The notes under the pieces were generated by a model. The model was not told where the DNA came from and did not search any database. It was given only the letters and a program-made list of their open reading frames with translations. This document shows positions 32,109 to 42,272 of a stretch of 64,000 nucleotides of DNA, in pieces (position 1 is the first letter of the stretch; every line of letters starts with the position of its first letter). The position numbers and the translations under genes were made by a program. Origin of the DNA: Sphingomonas sp. R-74633 (GTDB lineage Bacteria; Pseudomonadota; Alphaproteobacteria; Sphingomonadales; Sphingomonadaceae); contig NZ_JACCFG010000002.1 of NCBI RefSeq assembly GCF_013416555.1, positions 248,001 through 312,000 of the forward strand. The letters are read 5' to 3'.

Positions 32109-33510
32109 CCCAGAGGTGGAACATGCCCGCAAAGAGATGCGGGTGCGCGGCCTCCACCCGATCCCATAGAGCCAGGTCACGCCGGTCGGCATCGCCGTGC
32201 ATCGCGGCGAAGCGCGCCTGCGCCTCGGGCGGCGCGTCGAGCATCAGCAGCGCCAGCCCGGCCCCCGTCAGCATCTCCCCGATCGCGGGCAGCCGATACC
32301 AATGCTCGCGGACATGGAAACACAGGTCGCGGCATCCGCTCAGCGTGTAAAAGTCGTCGCTTTCCCGGAGCCGCGCGAGCGGCGTGCCTGCCGGGAGCGC
32401 CAGGACATGCGCGCGAAAGGCGCGGATGCCCTTGGGGCTGGCGTCCCAGCCATGCGCGGCGATCGCGTCATGGGCCTCGCTCACCCAGGCTCGCGCCCGC
32501 TCGCTGTAGAGCGCGATCCGCAGCACGCCGCCCGGCTTCAGCACGCCGGCCAGCGCAGAGAGCCCGTTCTCGGGCCGCTCCATATGGTGAAGCACGCCCG
32601 TACTGCTCACCATGCCGAAGCGCCCGCCCAGCTTGTCTGAATCGAGAATATCGCCCTGCACAAAGCGGAGATTCTCGACCCCCCGTTCGCGCGCCATGCG
32701 CTGGCCATAGGCAAGGCTCGCGGCGCTCAGGTCGAGCGCAGTGATGCGCAGCGACGGGTCCATCCGCGCCATGTCGATCGGCTCAAACCCGGTGCCGCAG
32801 CCGGCGACGAGCAGCTCCAGCGGCTCGCTCTGCGGCGCGCCCAGTGCCGCGAGATGCGCCGCTACCGATACGCGCTGCGGCACCGGCGGCGCCCGCCAGC
32901 GTGGATAGGGGCTGGCCTCATACTGGTCGCGGACTGCCCGGGAGATCTGGTCGCCGGAATCGCCGAGCGACGGCATCGCCGCGGCCAGCGTGCGCTCCTC
33001 GGCGATCTCGGCCGCAACGGCAGGCGGAATGCTCAGGCCTTCGCCACCCCAGACATATTCTGACGCGAAGGCCTGCACCGCCAGCGCCGTTCGCAGCGCT
33101 CGCGGCAGTTCCTGCCCGGCGAGCCAGACCAGCCGCCGCTCCATCGCCGGATCGACATTGATGCAGCGCGTAAGAAACGCCTCCCACAGCGCATCGTCCG
33201 CCACCACCGGCTCGGGATATTTCACCAGCAGCATGCGCGCCGCGCCCCGCGCCAGCGCCTGCGGATCCACCGAGGCGGTGTGGAGGCAGGTTACCAGATC
33301 GTCCTCGAGCTGGGGCGGCCATCCGGAGAGCGACAGCCGGGCAAGCAGCTCGGCATAGGCCGGCGCCGCGCCTTCCGGGTCAAATGCCAGCGCGCGGCTC
33401 AGCATCGGCAACGCCTGGCCGAGCTGGCCCTGGCGCACCGCTTCCTCCGCCATGCCGAGCAATTGCGCGGTTTCAGCCTGCAACGCGGCCGATCCTGACC
33501 AGCGTGCCAT
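32095..33510 (-). CDS. Class I SAM methyltransferase with N-terminal TPR-like helices
   Basis: The roughly 471-residue protein has a helical N-part ([30 protein letters not shown]-like). A class I methyltransferase domain follows: motif [70 protein letters not shown]. The VLHHM..P pattern is common in UbiE-like and protein/small-molecule methyltransferases; the acceptor is unknown. The start is uncertain: ATG 33510 overlaps the VOC gene by 38 bases, while ATG 33453 lies after it. No clear ribosome site decides it. Confidence 0.83.
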   Translation of the reverse strand: MARWSGSAALQAETAQLLGMAEEAVRQGQLGQALPMLSRALAFDPEGAAPAYAELLARLSLSGWPPQLEDDLVTCLHTASVDPQALARGAARMLLVKYPEPVVADDALWEAFLTRCINVDPAMERRLVWLAGQELPRALRTALAVQAFASEYVWGGEGLSIPPAVAAEIAEERTLAAAMPSLGDSGDQISRAVRDQYEASPYPRWRAPPVPQRVSVAAHLAALGAPQSEPLELLVAGCGTGFEPIDMARMDPSLRITALDLSAASLAYGQRMARERGVENLRFVQGDILDSDKLGGRFGMVSSTGVLHHMERPENGLSALAGVLKPGGVLRIALYSERARAWVSEAHDAIAAHGWDASPKGIRAFRAHVLALPAGTPLARLRESDDFYTLSGCRDLCFHVREHWYRLPAIGEMLTGAGLALLMLDAPPEAQARFAAMHGDADRRDLALWDRVEAAHPHLFAGMFHLWARRP

Positions 33511-33829
33511 CGGGATCGCTAACCGCGAACTCATAGCAGCCCCAGGGCTTCAGGCTCGGGCCATCCTTCTCGATGATCAGCTCGCGCACCCGCTCCGCGA
33601 CGCCGTCGACATCGTCGGTGTAGAGATAGATGCCGAACGGATTGTGTCCGGGTACCAGCCAGCCGAGCACGGCCTTGTTGAGATGCAGATGCCAGCCCTT
33701 GCCGTCCGCCAGGATCTTGTAGTCGCCATGGTCGCTGGTCAGCTGGAAGCCGAGCCGCTCGTAAAAGGCGAGGCTGGCTTCGAGGTCGTTGCAGGGCAGG
33801 ATTGTGGTGGCCCGATGTGCATCAGTCAT
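33473..33829 (-). CDS. VOC-family (glyoxalase/bleomycin-resistance fold) protein
   Basis: The 118-residue protein is one VOC domain: TTILPCNDLEASLAFYERLGFQL, then GWHLHLNKAVLGW and PFGIYLYTDDVDGVAERV, ending in [17 protein letters not shown]. The FYERLGF and VSDPDGTLV segments are the strongest family marks. These proteins bind a metal and act as lyases, dioxygenases or drug-binding proteins; the role here is unknown. It is upstream of, and overlaps, the methyltransferase gene, so the two are probably cotranscribed. Confidence 0.85.
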   Translation of the reverse strand: MTDAHRATTILPCNDLEASLAFYERLGFQLTSDHGDYKILADGKGWHLHLNKAVLGWLVPGHNPFGIYLYTDDVDGVAERVRELIIEKDGPSLKPWGCYEFAVSDPDGTLVRIGRVAG

Positions 33830-33901
33830 TCGGCTTGCCTATATTGGTTGCGCGAAGGCATAAGCCGCGCTCCTTAAACACTCCAGAGAAAGTCCATCCC
33901 C

Positions 33902-35902
33902 GTGTCCGAGATGTTCCGCATAACGCTGCCCGACGGTTCCGTCCGCGAGGTAGCCCCGGGGACTACCCCGGCGGACATCGCCGCCGCGATCGGTCCGGGC
34001 CTGGCCAAGGCCGCCCTTGCCGCCCGCGTCGATGGCGAGCTGCGCGACATCGGCCGCCCATTCGAGGGCGACGCCCAGCTGGCGCTCGTCACGTCGAAGG
34101 ACGAGAAGGACGCGCTCGAGCTCGCCCGCCACGATTTCGCGCACATCCTTGCCGAAGCGGTGCAGAACCTCTTCCCGGGCACGCAGATCACCTTCGGTCC
34201 GTCGACCGATGACGGCTTCTATTACGACTTCGCCCCCAAGGACCGCCCCTTCACCGAGGAGGATCTGCCGGCGATCGAGGCCGAGATGCGCAAGATCATC
34301 GCCGCGGATGAGCCCCTTATCCGCGAAGTCTGGTCGCGCGCCGACCTGATCAAGCGCTGGACCGCGCAGGGCGAGAGCTTCAAAGCCGAATGGGCGCAGG
34401 AGCTGCCCGAGGGCGAGGAACTGACGGTGTACCGCGCTGGCAAGGGCGAGGACGCATGGCTCGACATGTGCCGCGGCCCGCATCTCGCCTCCACCGGCAA
34501 GGTCGATCCCAACGCCTTCAAGCTGACGCGCGTCTCGGGCGCTTATTGGCGCGGCGACCAGAAGAACGCGATGCTCTCGCGCATCTACGGCACCGGCTGG
34601 CTCAACAAGAAGCAGCTCGACGAGCACATGATGCGCCTTGAGGAGGCCGCCAAGCGCGACCACCGCAAGCTCGGCCAGGAGATGGACCTGTTCCACCTCC
34701 AGGCCGAGGCGCATGGCAGCGTGTTCTGGCACCCGAACGGCTATGTCATCTACCGCGCGCTCGAGGATTATATGCGCCGCGCGGTGAACGGCGCAGGCAG
34801 CAAGGAAGTGAAGACGCCGCAGGTGATGGACGCGCGCCAGTGGGAGCAGTCCGGCCATTGGGGCAAGTACCGCCAGAACATGTTCGTCATCCCCGACGAG
34901 ACGCCGAACATCGACGACGAAGGCCCGATGGTGTCGGACGACGTGCAGTGGATGGCGCTCAAGCCGATGAACTGCCCGGCGCACATCCTGATCTTCAAGC
35001 AGGGGATCAAGTCGTACCGCGACCTGCCGCTGCGCCTGGTCGAGAATGGCTGCTGCCACCGCAACGAGCCGCACGGCGCGCTGCACGGGCTGATGCGCGT
35101 CCGCCAGTTCACCCAGGACGACGGCCATATCTTCTGCCGCGAAGACCAGATCGTCGACGAAGTGCAGGATTTCTGCCGCCTCGCCGACCGGGTCTACAAG
35201 GATTTCGGCTTCAAATACGCGATCAAGCTAGCGCTGCGTCCCGACAATCGCTTCGGCACCGAGGAGATGTGGGACCAGGCCGAGGCCGAGCTGCGCGACG
35301 CCGTGGTCCGCGCCGGCATGGCGACCGAGGAATTCGGCTGGGAAGAGCTGCCCGGCGAAGGCGCCTTCTATGCGCCCAAGCTCGAATGGCATCTGACCGA
35401 TGCGATCGGCCGCACATGGCAGGTTGGCACGATCCAGTCGGACCGCGTGCTGCCCGAGCGGCTCGACGCGTCGTACGTCGGCGAGGACGGCGAGCGCCAC
35501 CGCCCGGTGATGCTCCACCGCGCGATCTTCGGCTCGTATGAGCGCTTCATCGGCATCCTGATCGAGCATTTCGCGGGCAAGCTGCCGACCTGGCTGGCGC
35601 CGGTCCAGGCCGTCGTCGCGACGATCGTCTCGGACGCCGACGACTATGCGGTCCAGGTCGCCAAGCGTCTTCAGGCCGCCGGCATCCGCGTCGACACCGA
35701 TCTGCGCAACGAGAAGATCAACTACAAGGTGCGCGAGCATTCGGTGGCGAAGGTCCCCAATCTGCTCGTCGTCGGCAAGCGCGAGGCCGAGGACGGCACT
35801 GTGGCGTTGCGCGTGCTGGGCTCTCAGGGCCAGCAGATGCTGAGCCTCGACGATGTGGTGGCCAAGCTCGTCGAAGAGGCGACGGCGCCCGATCTCAAGT
35901 AA
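33902..35902 (+). CDS. thrS: Threonine--tRNA ligase
   Basis: The 666-residue enzyme is full length. It has an N-terminal TGS domain ([23 protein letters not shown]), the editing domain with the HxxxH site ([11 protein letters not shown]) and [10 protein letters not shown]. The class II catalytic core follows ([25 protein letters not shown]; motif 2 [27 protein letters not shown]; motif 3 near [19 protein letters not shown]), then the anticodon-binding domain. The start is GTG at 33902. A threonyl-tRNA synthetase is essential; infC follows after about 200 bases, the usual thrS-infC order. Confidence 0.97.
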   Translation: MSEMFRITLPDGSVREVAPGTTPADIAAAIGPGLAKAALAARVDGELRDIGRPFEGDAQLALVTSKDEKDALELARHDFAHILAEAVQNLFPGTQITFGPSTDDGFYYDFAPKDRPFTEEDLPAIEAEMRKIIAADEPLIREVWSRADLIKRWTAQGESFKAEWAQELPEGEELTVYRAGKGEDAWLDMCRGPHLASTGKVDPNAFKLTRVSGAYWRGDQKNAMLSRIYGTGWLNKKQLDEHMMRLEEAAKRDHRKLGQEMDLFHLQAEAHGSVFWHPNGYVIYRALEDYMRRAVNGAGSKEVKTPQVMDARQWEQSGHWGKYRQNMFVIPDETPNIDDEGPMVSDDVQWMALKPMNCPAHILIFKQGIKSYRDLPLRLVENGCCHRNEPHGALHGLMRVRQFTQDDGHIFCREDQIVDEVQDFCRLADRVYKDFGFKYAIKLALRPDNRFGTEEMWDQAEAELRDAVVRAGMATEEFGWEELPGEGAFYAPKLEWHLTDAIGRTWQVGTIQSDRVLPERLDASYVGEDGERHRPVMLHRAIFGSYERFIGILIEHFAGKLPTWLAPVQAVVATIVSDADDYAVQVAKRLQAAGIRVDTDLRNEKINYKVREHSVAKVPNLLVVGKREAEDGTVALRVLGSQGQQMLSLDDVVAKLVEEATAPDLK

Positions 35903-36097
35903 GAATTCGGGCGGCGGCGCACCCGCCGTCGCCCGCATTCCCTTGCTTATTCGGGGCAGAACCCCGATATTGCCGTTACGTCCGAGCCACAGTGCGCGGA
36001 ATTTCGGCGGAAATGCAGGTGTCGGGCTACCGAAGTGCCGCTTCCTGCGTTATTGAGCCGCCCAAACCCCGAGTCTGAAACAACAGGAGCAAGTCGT

Positions 36098-36643
36098 ATA
36101 CGTCCGCCCATGAATCGCCGCTCGATGGTGGCACCGCCGATGAACGGTCCGCGGTTTAACGAATTCATTCAGTCGCCCAAGGTTCGAGTGATCGATCATG
36201 AGGGCGAAAATCTTGGCGTGATGTACACGCGCGAGGCGATGGAACAGGCGCAGGAGCATGGGCTCGACCTGGTCGAAGTGTCCCCCAATGCGGACCCGCC
36301 CGTTGCCAAGTTCCTCGACGTAGGCAAGTTCAAGTACGAGGCGCAGAAGAAGGCGAACCTCGCCCGCAAGAGCCAGAAGACGCAGGAGATCAAGGAGATC
36401 AAGATGCGTCCGAACATCGACGATCATGATTATGATACGAAGATGAAGGCCGTCCACAAGTTCATCGGCGAAGGCGACAAGGTGAAGATCACCCTGCGCT
36501 TCCGTGGCCGCGAGCTGTCGCATGGCCAGCTCGGCATGAACCTGCTGAAGCGCGTCCAGGAGGATTGCGCCGAGGATGCCAAGGTCGAGTCCTATCCGCG
36601 CATGGAAGGCCGACAGATGCTGATGGTGCTGTCGCCCAAGTGA
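36098..36643 (+). CDS. infC: Translation initiation factor IF-3, probable ATA start codon
   Basis: The 181-residue protein is IF-3: N-domain [35 protein letters not shown] and C-domain [14 protein letters not shown]...[19 protein letters not shown]. The best ribosome-binding site, AGGAG at 36085-36089, is eight bases ahead of an in-frame ATA (36098), while the ATG at 36110 has the site 20 bases away. Rare infC starts (ATT in Escherichia coli) serve autoregulation by IF-3, so the ATA is likely real. If not, the start is 36110. The usual rpmI-rplT pair does not follow; a GH16 gene overlaps the stop by one base. Confidence 0.93.
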   Translation: MRPPMNRRSMVAPPMNGPRFNEFIQSPKVRVIDHEGENLGVMYTREAMEQAQEHGLDLVEVSPNADPPVAKFLDVGKFKYEAQKKANLARKSQKTQEIKEIKMRPNIDDHDYDTKMKAVHKFIGEGDKVKITLRFRGRELSHGQLGMNLLKRVQEDCAEDAKVESYPRMEGRQMLMVLSPK

Positions 36644-37515
36644 TGCACAAGGCGCGAGGGCTGCTGATCGCGGCCCTCGCCGCCCTTCCCCTGCCCGTCG
36701 CGGCGCAGGATAATACCGCCGCTTCCTCCACCACGTCCGAAACCAGCGAACCTATAGCAGTGCCCGCCGGCTACAGGCAGGTCTGGGCCGACGAGTTCGA
36801 CCGCCCCGGTGCTCCGGACCCGACGAAGTGGCGCTACGATACCAGCCGCAACAAGCTTGGCTGGTACAACAACGAGCTCCAATATTACGCCGCCGACCGC
36901 CGCGAGAATGTGCGCGTCGAGAATGGCCACCTCGTCATCGAGGCGCGCAAGGAACGGCTCGCCGACCGGCCCGATTTCGGCGGGCAGGACTATAGCTCGG
37001 GCAAGCTCGTCACCGCCGGCATCGCCGACTGGACCCATGGCTTCATCGAAGTGCGTGCCAGGCTCGCCTGCGGGCGCGGCATCTGGCCGGCGATCTGGAT
37101 GCTCGGCAGCGATGCCAGCACGGGCTGGCCGGCGCTCGGCGAGATCGACATCATGGAGCATGTCGGCTGGGACCAGGGCCGCGTCCACGGCACGATCCAC
37201 ACCAAGGCCTATAACCACGTCATCCACACGCAGCGCGGCGCCAACACCCTGCTTCCCGATGCCTGCACCGCCTTCCACAGCTACCAGCTCGACTGGAACG
37301 CCGACCGCATGCTGATCGGCGTCGACGGCCGCGCCTTCATGCGCTTCGACAACGACCATAAGGGCGACCCCGCCACCTGGCCGTTCGACAAGCCGCAATA
37401 TCTGATCCTCAACGTCGCGGTCGGCGGCTGGGGCGGACAGAAGGGCATCGACGACGCTGCATTCCCGGCGCGGATGGACGTCGACTATGTCCGGGTCTGG
37501 CAGAAACAGCCCTAG
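36643..37515 (+). CDS. Glycoside hydrolase family 16 (laminarinase-like beta-glucanase), exported
   Basis: The 290-residue protein has a signal peptide (GLLIAALAALPLPVAAQ) and a GH16 jelly roll. The catalytic motif GEIDIMEHVG (about 166-175) has the two glutamates and the Asp, preceded by GIWPAIWMLGS. Further family marks are WYNNELQYYA and the C-terminal LNVAVGGWGGQKG. The laminarinase-type ExDIxE motif predicts endo-beta-1,3-glucan or similar cleavage outside the cytoplasm. Its ATG shares one base with the infC stop, so it may be cotranscribed with infC, an odd partner for a translation factor. Confidence 0.9.
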   Translation: MHKARGLLIAALAALPLPVAAQDNTAASSTTSETSEPIAVPAGYRQVWADEFDRPGAPDPTKWRYDTSRNKLGWYNNELQYYAADRRENVRVENGHLVIEARKERLADRPDFGGQDYSSGKLVTAGIADWTHGFIEVRARLACGRGIWPAIWMLGSDASTGWPALGEIDIMEHVGWDQGRVHGTIHTKAYNHVIHTQRGANTLLPDACTAFHSYQLDWNADRMLIGVDGRAFMRFDNDHKGDPATWPFDKPQYLILNVAVGGWGGQKGIDDAAFPARMDVDYVRVWQKQP

Positions 37516-38159
37516 GCGAAGCCGAAGTCCACCGGGGCGGGCTTCATCTGCCCGTCAAAGGCATAGTCGGCATAGGGGCCGTTACGATCCACCCAGTGCA
37601 GGAACAGGTGCGCGGACCAGCCGTTGGGATTGGGCGTCACCCGGCCATGGCGATGATCGACGCCGCGATAGAGTACCGCGTCGCCCACGCCCATCGGGAT
37701 CGAGGCATAGCGATCGCTGTCGAACCCCTCCTCCACCCGCCCGCTCGGCTTCTGCGCGTCCTTGTCCACCTCGAGCGGCCAGGGCACGCCGTCGCTATAG
37801 TCGAGCGTGAGCGACATGCTGTGTTCGCAGGAATAGCGGTCGCAGTGGACGCGGCAGACATCCCCCTCGCGGTAGATCCGCAGATAGGAATAGGTCGGCA
37901 GCAGCTCCTTGCCGGCCATCGCGCTCATCTGCGGGGTCAGCCCCCAAAGGAAGTGCAGGATCGGCCGGTAATGATGGCCGTAAAGCTCGAACGCGGCGCG
38001 GCGGAGCAGATTGGGATGGTCGCGCACCCCGCTCAGCGGGATGTCACCCGGCCCGATCGCCTCGCGCAGCGCCTGGAGCATAGCCTGGGCGATCTGCGGC
38101 GCGATCAGCCCCTTCACATGCGCGTAGCCGTCGCGCGGATAGTCCCCGACAATCTCCAT
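37512..38159 (-). CDS. 2-oxoglutarate/Fe(II)-type oxygenase-like protein
   Basis: The 215-residue protein has a double-stranded beta-helix pattern with the iron site HCD (VCRVHCDRYSCEHSMSLTLDY) about 110-130 and a distal histidine (SAHLFLHWVDR) near 190. The spacing fits the HxD...H triad of 2-oxoglutarate-dependent oxygenases. Substrate and reaction are unknown. It carries no signal peptide. It converges with the GH16 gene (four-base overlap) and has its own promoter in the gap to the VOC gene. Confidence 0.78.
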   Translation of the reverse strand: MEIVGDYPRDGYAHVKGLIAPQIAQAMLQALREAIGPGDIPLSGVRDHPNLLRRAAFELYGHHYRPILHFLWGLTPQMSAMAGKELLPTYSYLRIYREGDVCRVHCDRYSCEHSMSLTLDYSDGVPWPLEVDKDAQKPSGRVEEGFDSDRYASIPMGVGDAVLYRGVDHRHGRVTPNPNGWSAHLFLHWVDRNGPYADYAFDGQMKPAPVDFGFA

Positions 38160-38205
38160 GCCCGACAGCTATCGCCCCGCGCGACGACGCGCAACGCGAG
38201 ACGCA

Positions 38206-38592
38206 TCAGTCCTGCGCCGGCGCTTCCCACAGTTCGATCGGGTTGCCTTCGGGATCATGGATCCGCGCGAAGCGGCCGGTCTCGGGCGTGTCCCATTCGT
38301 CCTTGGTGGTGATCTCAATTCCGCGGGCATTGATCTGCTCGAGCAGGCTGTCGAGATCGCGGACGCGCAGGTTGAGCATATAGCTCTTGTCGGGCGCGAA
38401 ATAGTCGGTGGTCGCCTTGAAGGGCTGGAACACGATTCCGCCGGGCTCGGGATGCCAGAACCAGGGGCTGGACTGGCCGCTCTCATCGGTGCCGAAACCG
38501 CCGCCCACGCCAAGCACTTCGGCGTACCAGGCCTTGAGCCCCTCGGGGTCCTGCGCCCGGAAGAAGAAGCCACCCAATCCGACTACCGGCAT
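38206..38592 (-). CDS. VOC-family (glyoxalase fold) protein
   Basis: The 128-residue protein has the VOC pattern GLGGFFFRAQDPEGLKAWYAEVLGV, then SYMLNLRVRDLDSLLEQINARG and a C-terminal ARIHDPEGNPIELWE. The LNLRVRDLDSLLEQ and DPEGNPIELWE segments mark small VOC enzymes. Metal-binding His/Glu are partly present; the reaction is unknown. It is 18 bases downstream of glnD on the same strand, so it may be transcribed with it, but no functional link is evident. Confidence 0.85.
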   Translation of the reverse strand: MPVVGLGGFFFRAQDPEGLKAWYAEVLGVGGGFGTDESGQSSPWFWHPEPGGIVFQPFKATTDYFAPDKSYMLNLRVRDLDSLLEQINARGIEITTKDEWDTPETGRFARIHDPEGNPIELWEAPAQD

Positions 38593-38610
38593 CGTCGATC
38601 CCCTTTTGAC

Positions 38611-41361
38611 TCAGGCGGCCTCCGCCACCGTTCCATCGCCCGTTGCAGCTTCGAGCAAGCGGCGCTCGATCGTCTTCAGCCGCGCGCCATTCTCGATCTT
38701 ATCGCCGATCAGATCGGTGAGGTAGAAGGTATCGACCGCGCGCTCGCCATAGGTCGCGACATGCGCCGAATGGATCGTCACCTTCGACTGGAACAGCGCA
38801 TAAGCGAGGTGGCAGAGCAAGGCCGGCCGGTCGCGCGCGTTGATCTCGATCACGGTGAAGCGGTTCGAGGCATTATTGTCGATCAGCACATTGGCCTCGA
38901 TCGCGAACGCCTCGGCCCGCGCGCGCACCAGCGGCTTGGCCTTCAGCCGGTCCTGCAGCTTCGCGCGGTTGGCCAGCGCATCGGCGATCGTCGTCTTGAT
39001 CCGGTTAAGCCGTGCTTCCTCGTCGAACGGACGCCCCAGCGGGTCCTGGATCAGGAAATTGTCGAGCGCCAGGCCGTCGCGCGTGGTGTGGATGCGCGCA
39101 TCGATAATGTTGCCGCCGGCGACGTGGATCGCGCCGGCGATGCGATAGAACAGACCGGGATGGTCGGCGGCATAGACCGTCACCAGCGTCGCGCCGCGCT
39201 CGGGATAGACCTGCGCCTCCACCGAGAGCTGGGCATCGCCCGCCGCGTCGATCTGGCGGGCGTTGCGCTCGAGCACATCGGAGGGCTCGGCGATCCAGTA
39301 GCTCTCGGTCATCCGCTTCTTGAACGCGGCCATGCGCGCTTCGTCCCAGCCGAGCATCTGGGCGAGCTCTTCCTGCTTGGCGGCGATCCGCTCGTTGCGG
39401 CCCTTCTGCTTGTGGCCGAGGCGGAGCACTTCCTCCGAGGCATCGAACAGATCGGCAAGCAGTTGGCGCTTCCAGCCATTCCACACGCCCGGACCCACCG
39501 CACGGATGTCGACGATGGTGAGCAGCAGCAACATGCGCAGGCGCTCGGCGCTCTGCACCTGGCCGGCGAAATCGAGGATCGTCTTGAAGTCTGAGAGGTC
39601 GCGCTTGAACGCGGTGGCCGACATGATCAAGTGCCAGCGCACCAGCCATGCGACCGTCTCGGTCTCTGCCGGGCTCATTCCCAGCCGCGGGCAGAGCCGC
39701 TCGGCCACTTCGGCACCCAGCACCGAGTGATCGCCGCCGCGCCCCTTGGCGATGTCGTGCAGCAGCACCGACACATAGAGCGCGCGGCGCTGGGCGATCT
39801 GCTTGAAGATGCTGGTGCCGAGCGGATGATCGTCGCGCAGCTCGCCCTTCTCGATCTGGCTCAACAGCCCGATCGCCCGGATCGAATGTTCGTCCACGGT
39901 GTAGTGGTGGTACATGTCGAACTGCATCTGCGCGACGACGCGGCCGAAATCCGGCACGAAGCGGCCGAACACGCCCGCCTCGTTCATCCACCGGAGCACC
40001 GTTTCCGGATCGCGCGGCGAGGTCAGCACCTCAAGGAACAGCGCGTTGGCGCGCGGATCCTCGCGCACGTCATCGACCAGCTTGGCATCGCGCGCAGCGG
40101 CACGCATCGCCAGCGGATGGATCTCGAGATGGTGCAGATCGGCAAGCTGGAACAGCTCGATGAGGCGCACCGGATCCTCGCGGAAGAAGTCGTCGCGCGG
40201 CAACGCCAGCCGACCGCGTTCGAGCGTGAAGCCCTTGAGCTTCCTCGGGCGCCGCCAGAGCGTCGGGAAGCCGAAGCGCGAGCCGCGCGCCGCGAACTGC
40301 TCGTCGAGATGCGCGAGGAACACGCCGGTCAGGTCGCCGACGCCCTTCGCCTGGAGGAAGTAGAAGCGCATGAAGCGCTCGACCTTCGACATGCCCGGAC
40401 GGTCGGCATAGCGCATCCGCTCGGCGATCTCGCGCTGGACGTCGAAGGTCAGCCGATCTTCGGCGCGGCCGGTGATCAGGTGGAGATGGCAGCGCACCGC
40501 CCAGAGGAAATTCTCGGCGCGGCGGAACTGACGATATTCGAGCTTGGTGAGCAGCCCCTTCTCGACCAGCTCGGCGGTCTCGCGGACGTTATAGGCGTAT
40601 TTGCCGATCCAGAAGAGCGTGTGCAGGTCACGCAGGCCGCCCTTGCCCTCCTTGACGTTGGGCTCGACGACATAGCGGCTGTCGCCCATGCGCTTGTGCC
40701 GCGCCTCGCGCTCGGCGAGCTTCTCGGCGATGAAAACGCGCGCGGTATCGGCCTGGACCTCTACCTTGAAGCGCTGCGCCGCCTCGTCATAGAGCGCGGT
40801 GTCGCCCCACACATAGCGGGCCTCGAGCAGTGCGGTACGCACCGTCACATCGGCCTTGGACTGGCGCACCATCTCGTCGAGCGAGCGCGACGAGTGGCCG
40901 ACCTTCAGCTGCATGTCCCACAGCGAATAGAGCATCGATTCGATGACCTGTTCAGACCAGCCGGTGACTTTCCAGGGGGTGAGGAAGCCGATGTCGATGT
41001 CCGAATGCGGCGCCATCTCGCCGCGCCCGTAGCCGCCCACTGCGATCAGCACCATGCGCTCGGCGGCGCTGGGATTGGGATTGGGGTGGAGCCGCTCGGT
41101 AGTGAAATCCCAGAGCAGGCGGAGCAACTGGTCGATCAGGAAGGCGCCCGCCGCGGCGATCTCGTGCCCGCGCGAGGGATGCTCGGCGAGGCGGTTCGCA
41201 ATCTCGGCGCGGCCGGCATCGAGCGCCGCCTTGAGTTCCTTCGTGCCGGCGGCGCGCAGCTTGGCGCTGTCCTTGGCCTGGAGCGCATGAAGCCGTTCGG
41301 CAACGCCACGCCGGTCGATCAGCGCACGGCGGTTCGGGACGGAATCGAAGCGATTGGCCAT
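38611..41361 (-). CDS. glnD: Bifunctional uridylyltransferase/uridylyl-removing enzyme
   Basis: The 916-residue protein has the GlnD plan: nucleotidyltransferase domain (VGGYGRGEMAPHSDIDIGFL), a helical linker, the HD hydrolase domain (YTVDEHSIRAIG; LLHDIAKGRGGDHSVLGAE) and two C-terminal ACT domains (near VTVYAADHPGLFYRIAGAIH and VIEINARDRPALLCHLAYAL). GlnD adds UMP to PII when glutamine is low and removes it when glutamine is high, controlling nitrogen assimilation. It is slightly longer than the Escherichia coli protein (890). It stands alone; glnB/glnA are not in the window. Confidence 0.96.
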   Translation of the reverse strand: MANRFDSVPNRRALIDRRGVAERLHALQAKDSAKLRAAGTKELKAALDAGRAEIANRLAEHPSRGHEIAAAGAFLIDQLLRLLWDFTTERLHPNPNPSAAERMVLIAVGGYGRGEMAPHSDIDIGFLTPWKVTGWSEQVIESMLYSLWDMQLKVGHSSRSLDEMVRQSKADVTVRTALLEARYVWGDTALYDEAAQRFKVEVQADTARVFIAEKLAEREARHKRMGDSRYVVEPNVKEGKGGLRDLHTLFWIGKYAYNVRETAELVEKGLLTKLEYRQFRRAENFLWAVRCHLHLITGRAEDRLTFDVQREIAERMRYADRPGMSKVERFMRFYFLQAKGVGDLTGVFLAHLDEQFAARGSRFGFPTLWRRPRKLKGFTLERGRLALPRDDFFREDPVRLIELFQLADLHHLEIHPLAMRAAARDAKLVDDVREDPRANALFLEVLTSPRDPETVLRWMNEAGVFGRFVPDFGRVVAQMQFDMYHHYTVDEHSIRAIGLLSQIEKGELRDDHPLGTSIFKQIAQRRALYVSVLLHDIAKGRGGDHSVLGAEVAERLCPRLGMSPAETETVAWLVRWHLIMSATAFKRDLSDFKTILDFAGQVQSAERLRMLLLLTIVDIRAVGPGVWNGWKRQLLADLFDASEEVLRLGHKQKGRNERIAAKQEELAQMLGWDEARMAAFKKRMTESYWIAEPSDVLERNARQIDAAGDAQLSVEAQVYPERGATLVTVYAADHPGLFYRIAGAIHVAGGNIIDARIHTTRDGLALDNFLIQDPLGRPFDEEARLNRIKTTIADALANRAKLQDRLKAKPLVRARAEAFAIEANVLIDNNASNRFTVIEINARDRPALLCHLAYALFQSKVTIHSAHVATYGERAVDTFYLTDLIGDKIENGARLKTIERRLLEAATGDGTVAEAA

Positions 41362-41408
41362 GAGAGGGAGATAGGGCCGAAGCGCCGCGTCGTCACCCTC
41401 TCACGGGA

Positions 41409-42218
41409 TCAGCCGACGAAGGCACGCTCCAGCACGAAGCTGCCGGGGTTCGCGTTCGAGCCTTCGGTGAAGCCATGGCCTTCGAGCATGAGCGCGAAAT
41501 CCTTGATCATCGCGTTCGAGCCGCAGAGCATGATCCGGTCGGTCTCAGGGTTGAGCTCGGGATGGCCCTGCACCGGCGCCTTGAACAGCCAGCCATTCTC
41601 GATCAGCTGGCCGATCCGGCCCGAGGTGCGGAACGGCTCGCGGGTCACCGTCGGGATATAGTGGAACTGGAGCAGCGCCTGATCGGCGACCAGCGGATCA
41701 TTGGCCAGCTGCGCGGTCAACTCGTCATGATAGGCAAGGTCGCTCACCCGGCGAGTCGAGTGGACGATCACCACTTGGTCGAACCGGTCATAGGTGTCGG
41801 GATCGCGGGCGATGCTGAGGAACGGCGCCAGGCCGGTGCCGGTCGACAGCATGAAGAGGCGCTTGCCGGGCAGCAGCGCGTCGGCGACGAGCGTGCCGGT
41901 GGGCTTCTTGCCGAGATAGACCTGGTCGCCCGGCTGGATCAGCTGCAGGCGCGAAGTGAGCGGGCCGTCCTCGACCTTGATCGACAGGAACTCGATCTCG
42001 TCCGACCAGGTCGGGCTGGCGATCGAATAGGCGCGCATCAGCGGCTTGCCCTCGCCTTCGAGCCCGATCATCACGAACTCGCCGGCGCGGAAGCGGAAGC
42101 TGGCGGGACGCTCAATCGCGAAGCTGAACAGATGCTCGTTCCAATGCTTCACCCAACGGACTGCGCACGTCTGGAACGCGGCGTGTTCGGGAAGGACGAT
42201 CGGGGGGCGGGCATGCAT
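41409..42218 (-). CDS. fpr: Ferredoxin/flavodoxin--NADP+ reductase
   Basis: The 269-residue protein has the FNR fold. The FAD motif is FRFRAGEFVMIGL and RAYSIASP (RxYS), and the NADP part is RLFMLSTGTGLAPFLSIARDPDTY (GTGLAPF) with a C-terminal GFTEGSNANPGSFVLERAFV. It is a bacterial Fpr, moving electrons between NADPH and ferredoxin or flavodoxin, often in oxidative or iron stress. ATG 42218 is preferred over a TTG at 42260 because it is an ATG near the conserved start. It is 54 bases after the Fur-controlled gene on the same strand, so both may be induced by iron limitation. Confidence 0.92.
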   Translation of the reverse strand: MHARPPIVLPEHAAFQTCAVRWVKHWNEHLFSFAIERPASFRFRAGEFVMIGLEGEGKPLMRAYSIASPTWSDEIEFLSIKVEDGPLTSRLQLIQPGDQVYLGKKPTGTLVADALLPGKRLFMLSTGTGLAPFLSIARDPDTYDRFDQVVIVHSTRRVSDLAYHDELTAQLANDPLVADQALLQFHYIPTVTREPFRTSGRIGQLIENGWLFKAPVQGHPELNPETDRIMLCGSNAMIKDFALMLEGHGFTEGSNANPGSFVLERAFVG

Positions 42219-42272
42219 ATTCACGAGGTCGGCTCTTTCCAATTCCACGGTGCGCTGCAACGTAATTTTACT

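Noticed and set aside
36035..36097. ATG at 36035 as start of infC
   Set aside because: No ribosome site ahead of it and its 21 extra residues are not IF-3-like; the AGGAG site points to 36098.
39631..41661. 676-residue open frame on the plus strand over glnD
   Set aside because: It is antisense to a clear GlnD; composition is Arg/Ala/Glu/His-rich without domain patterns.
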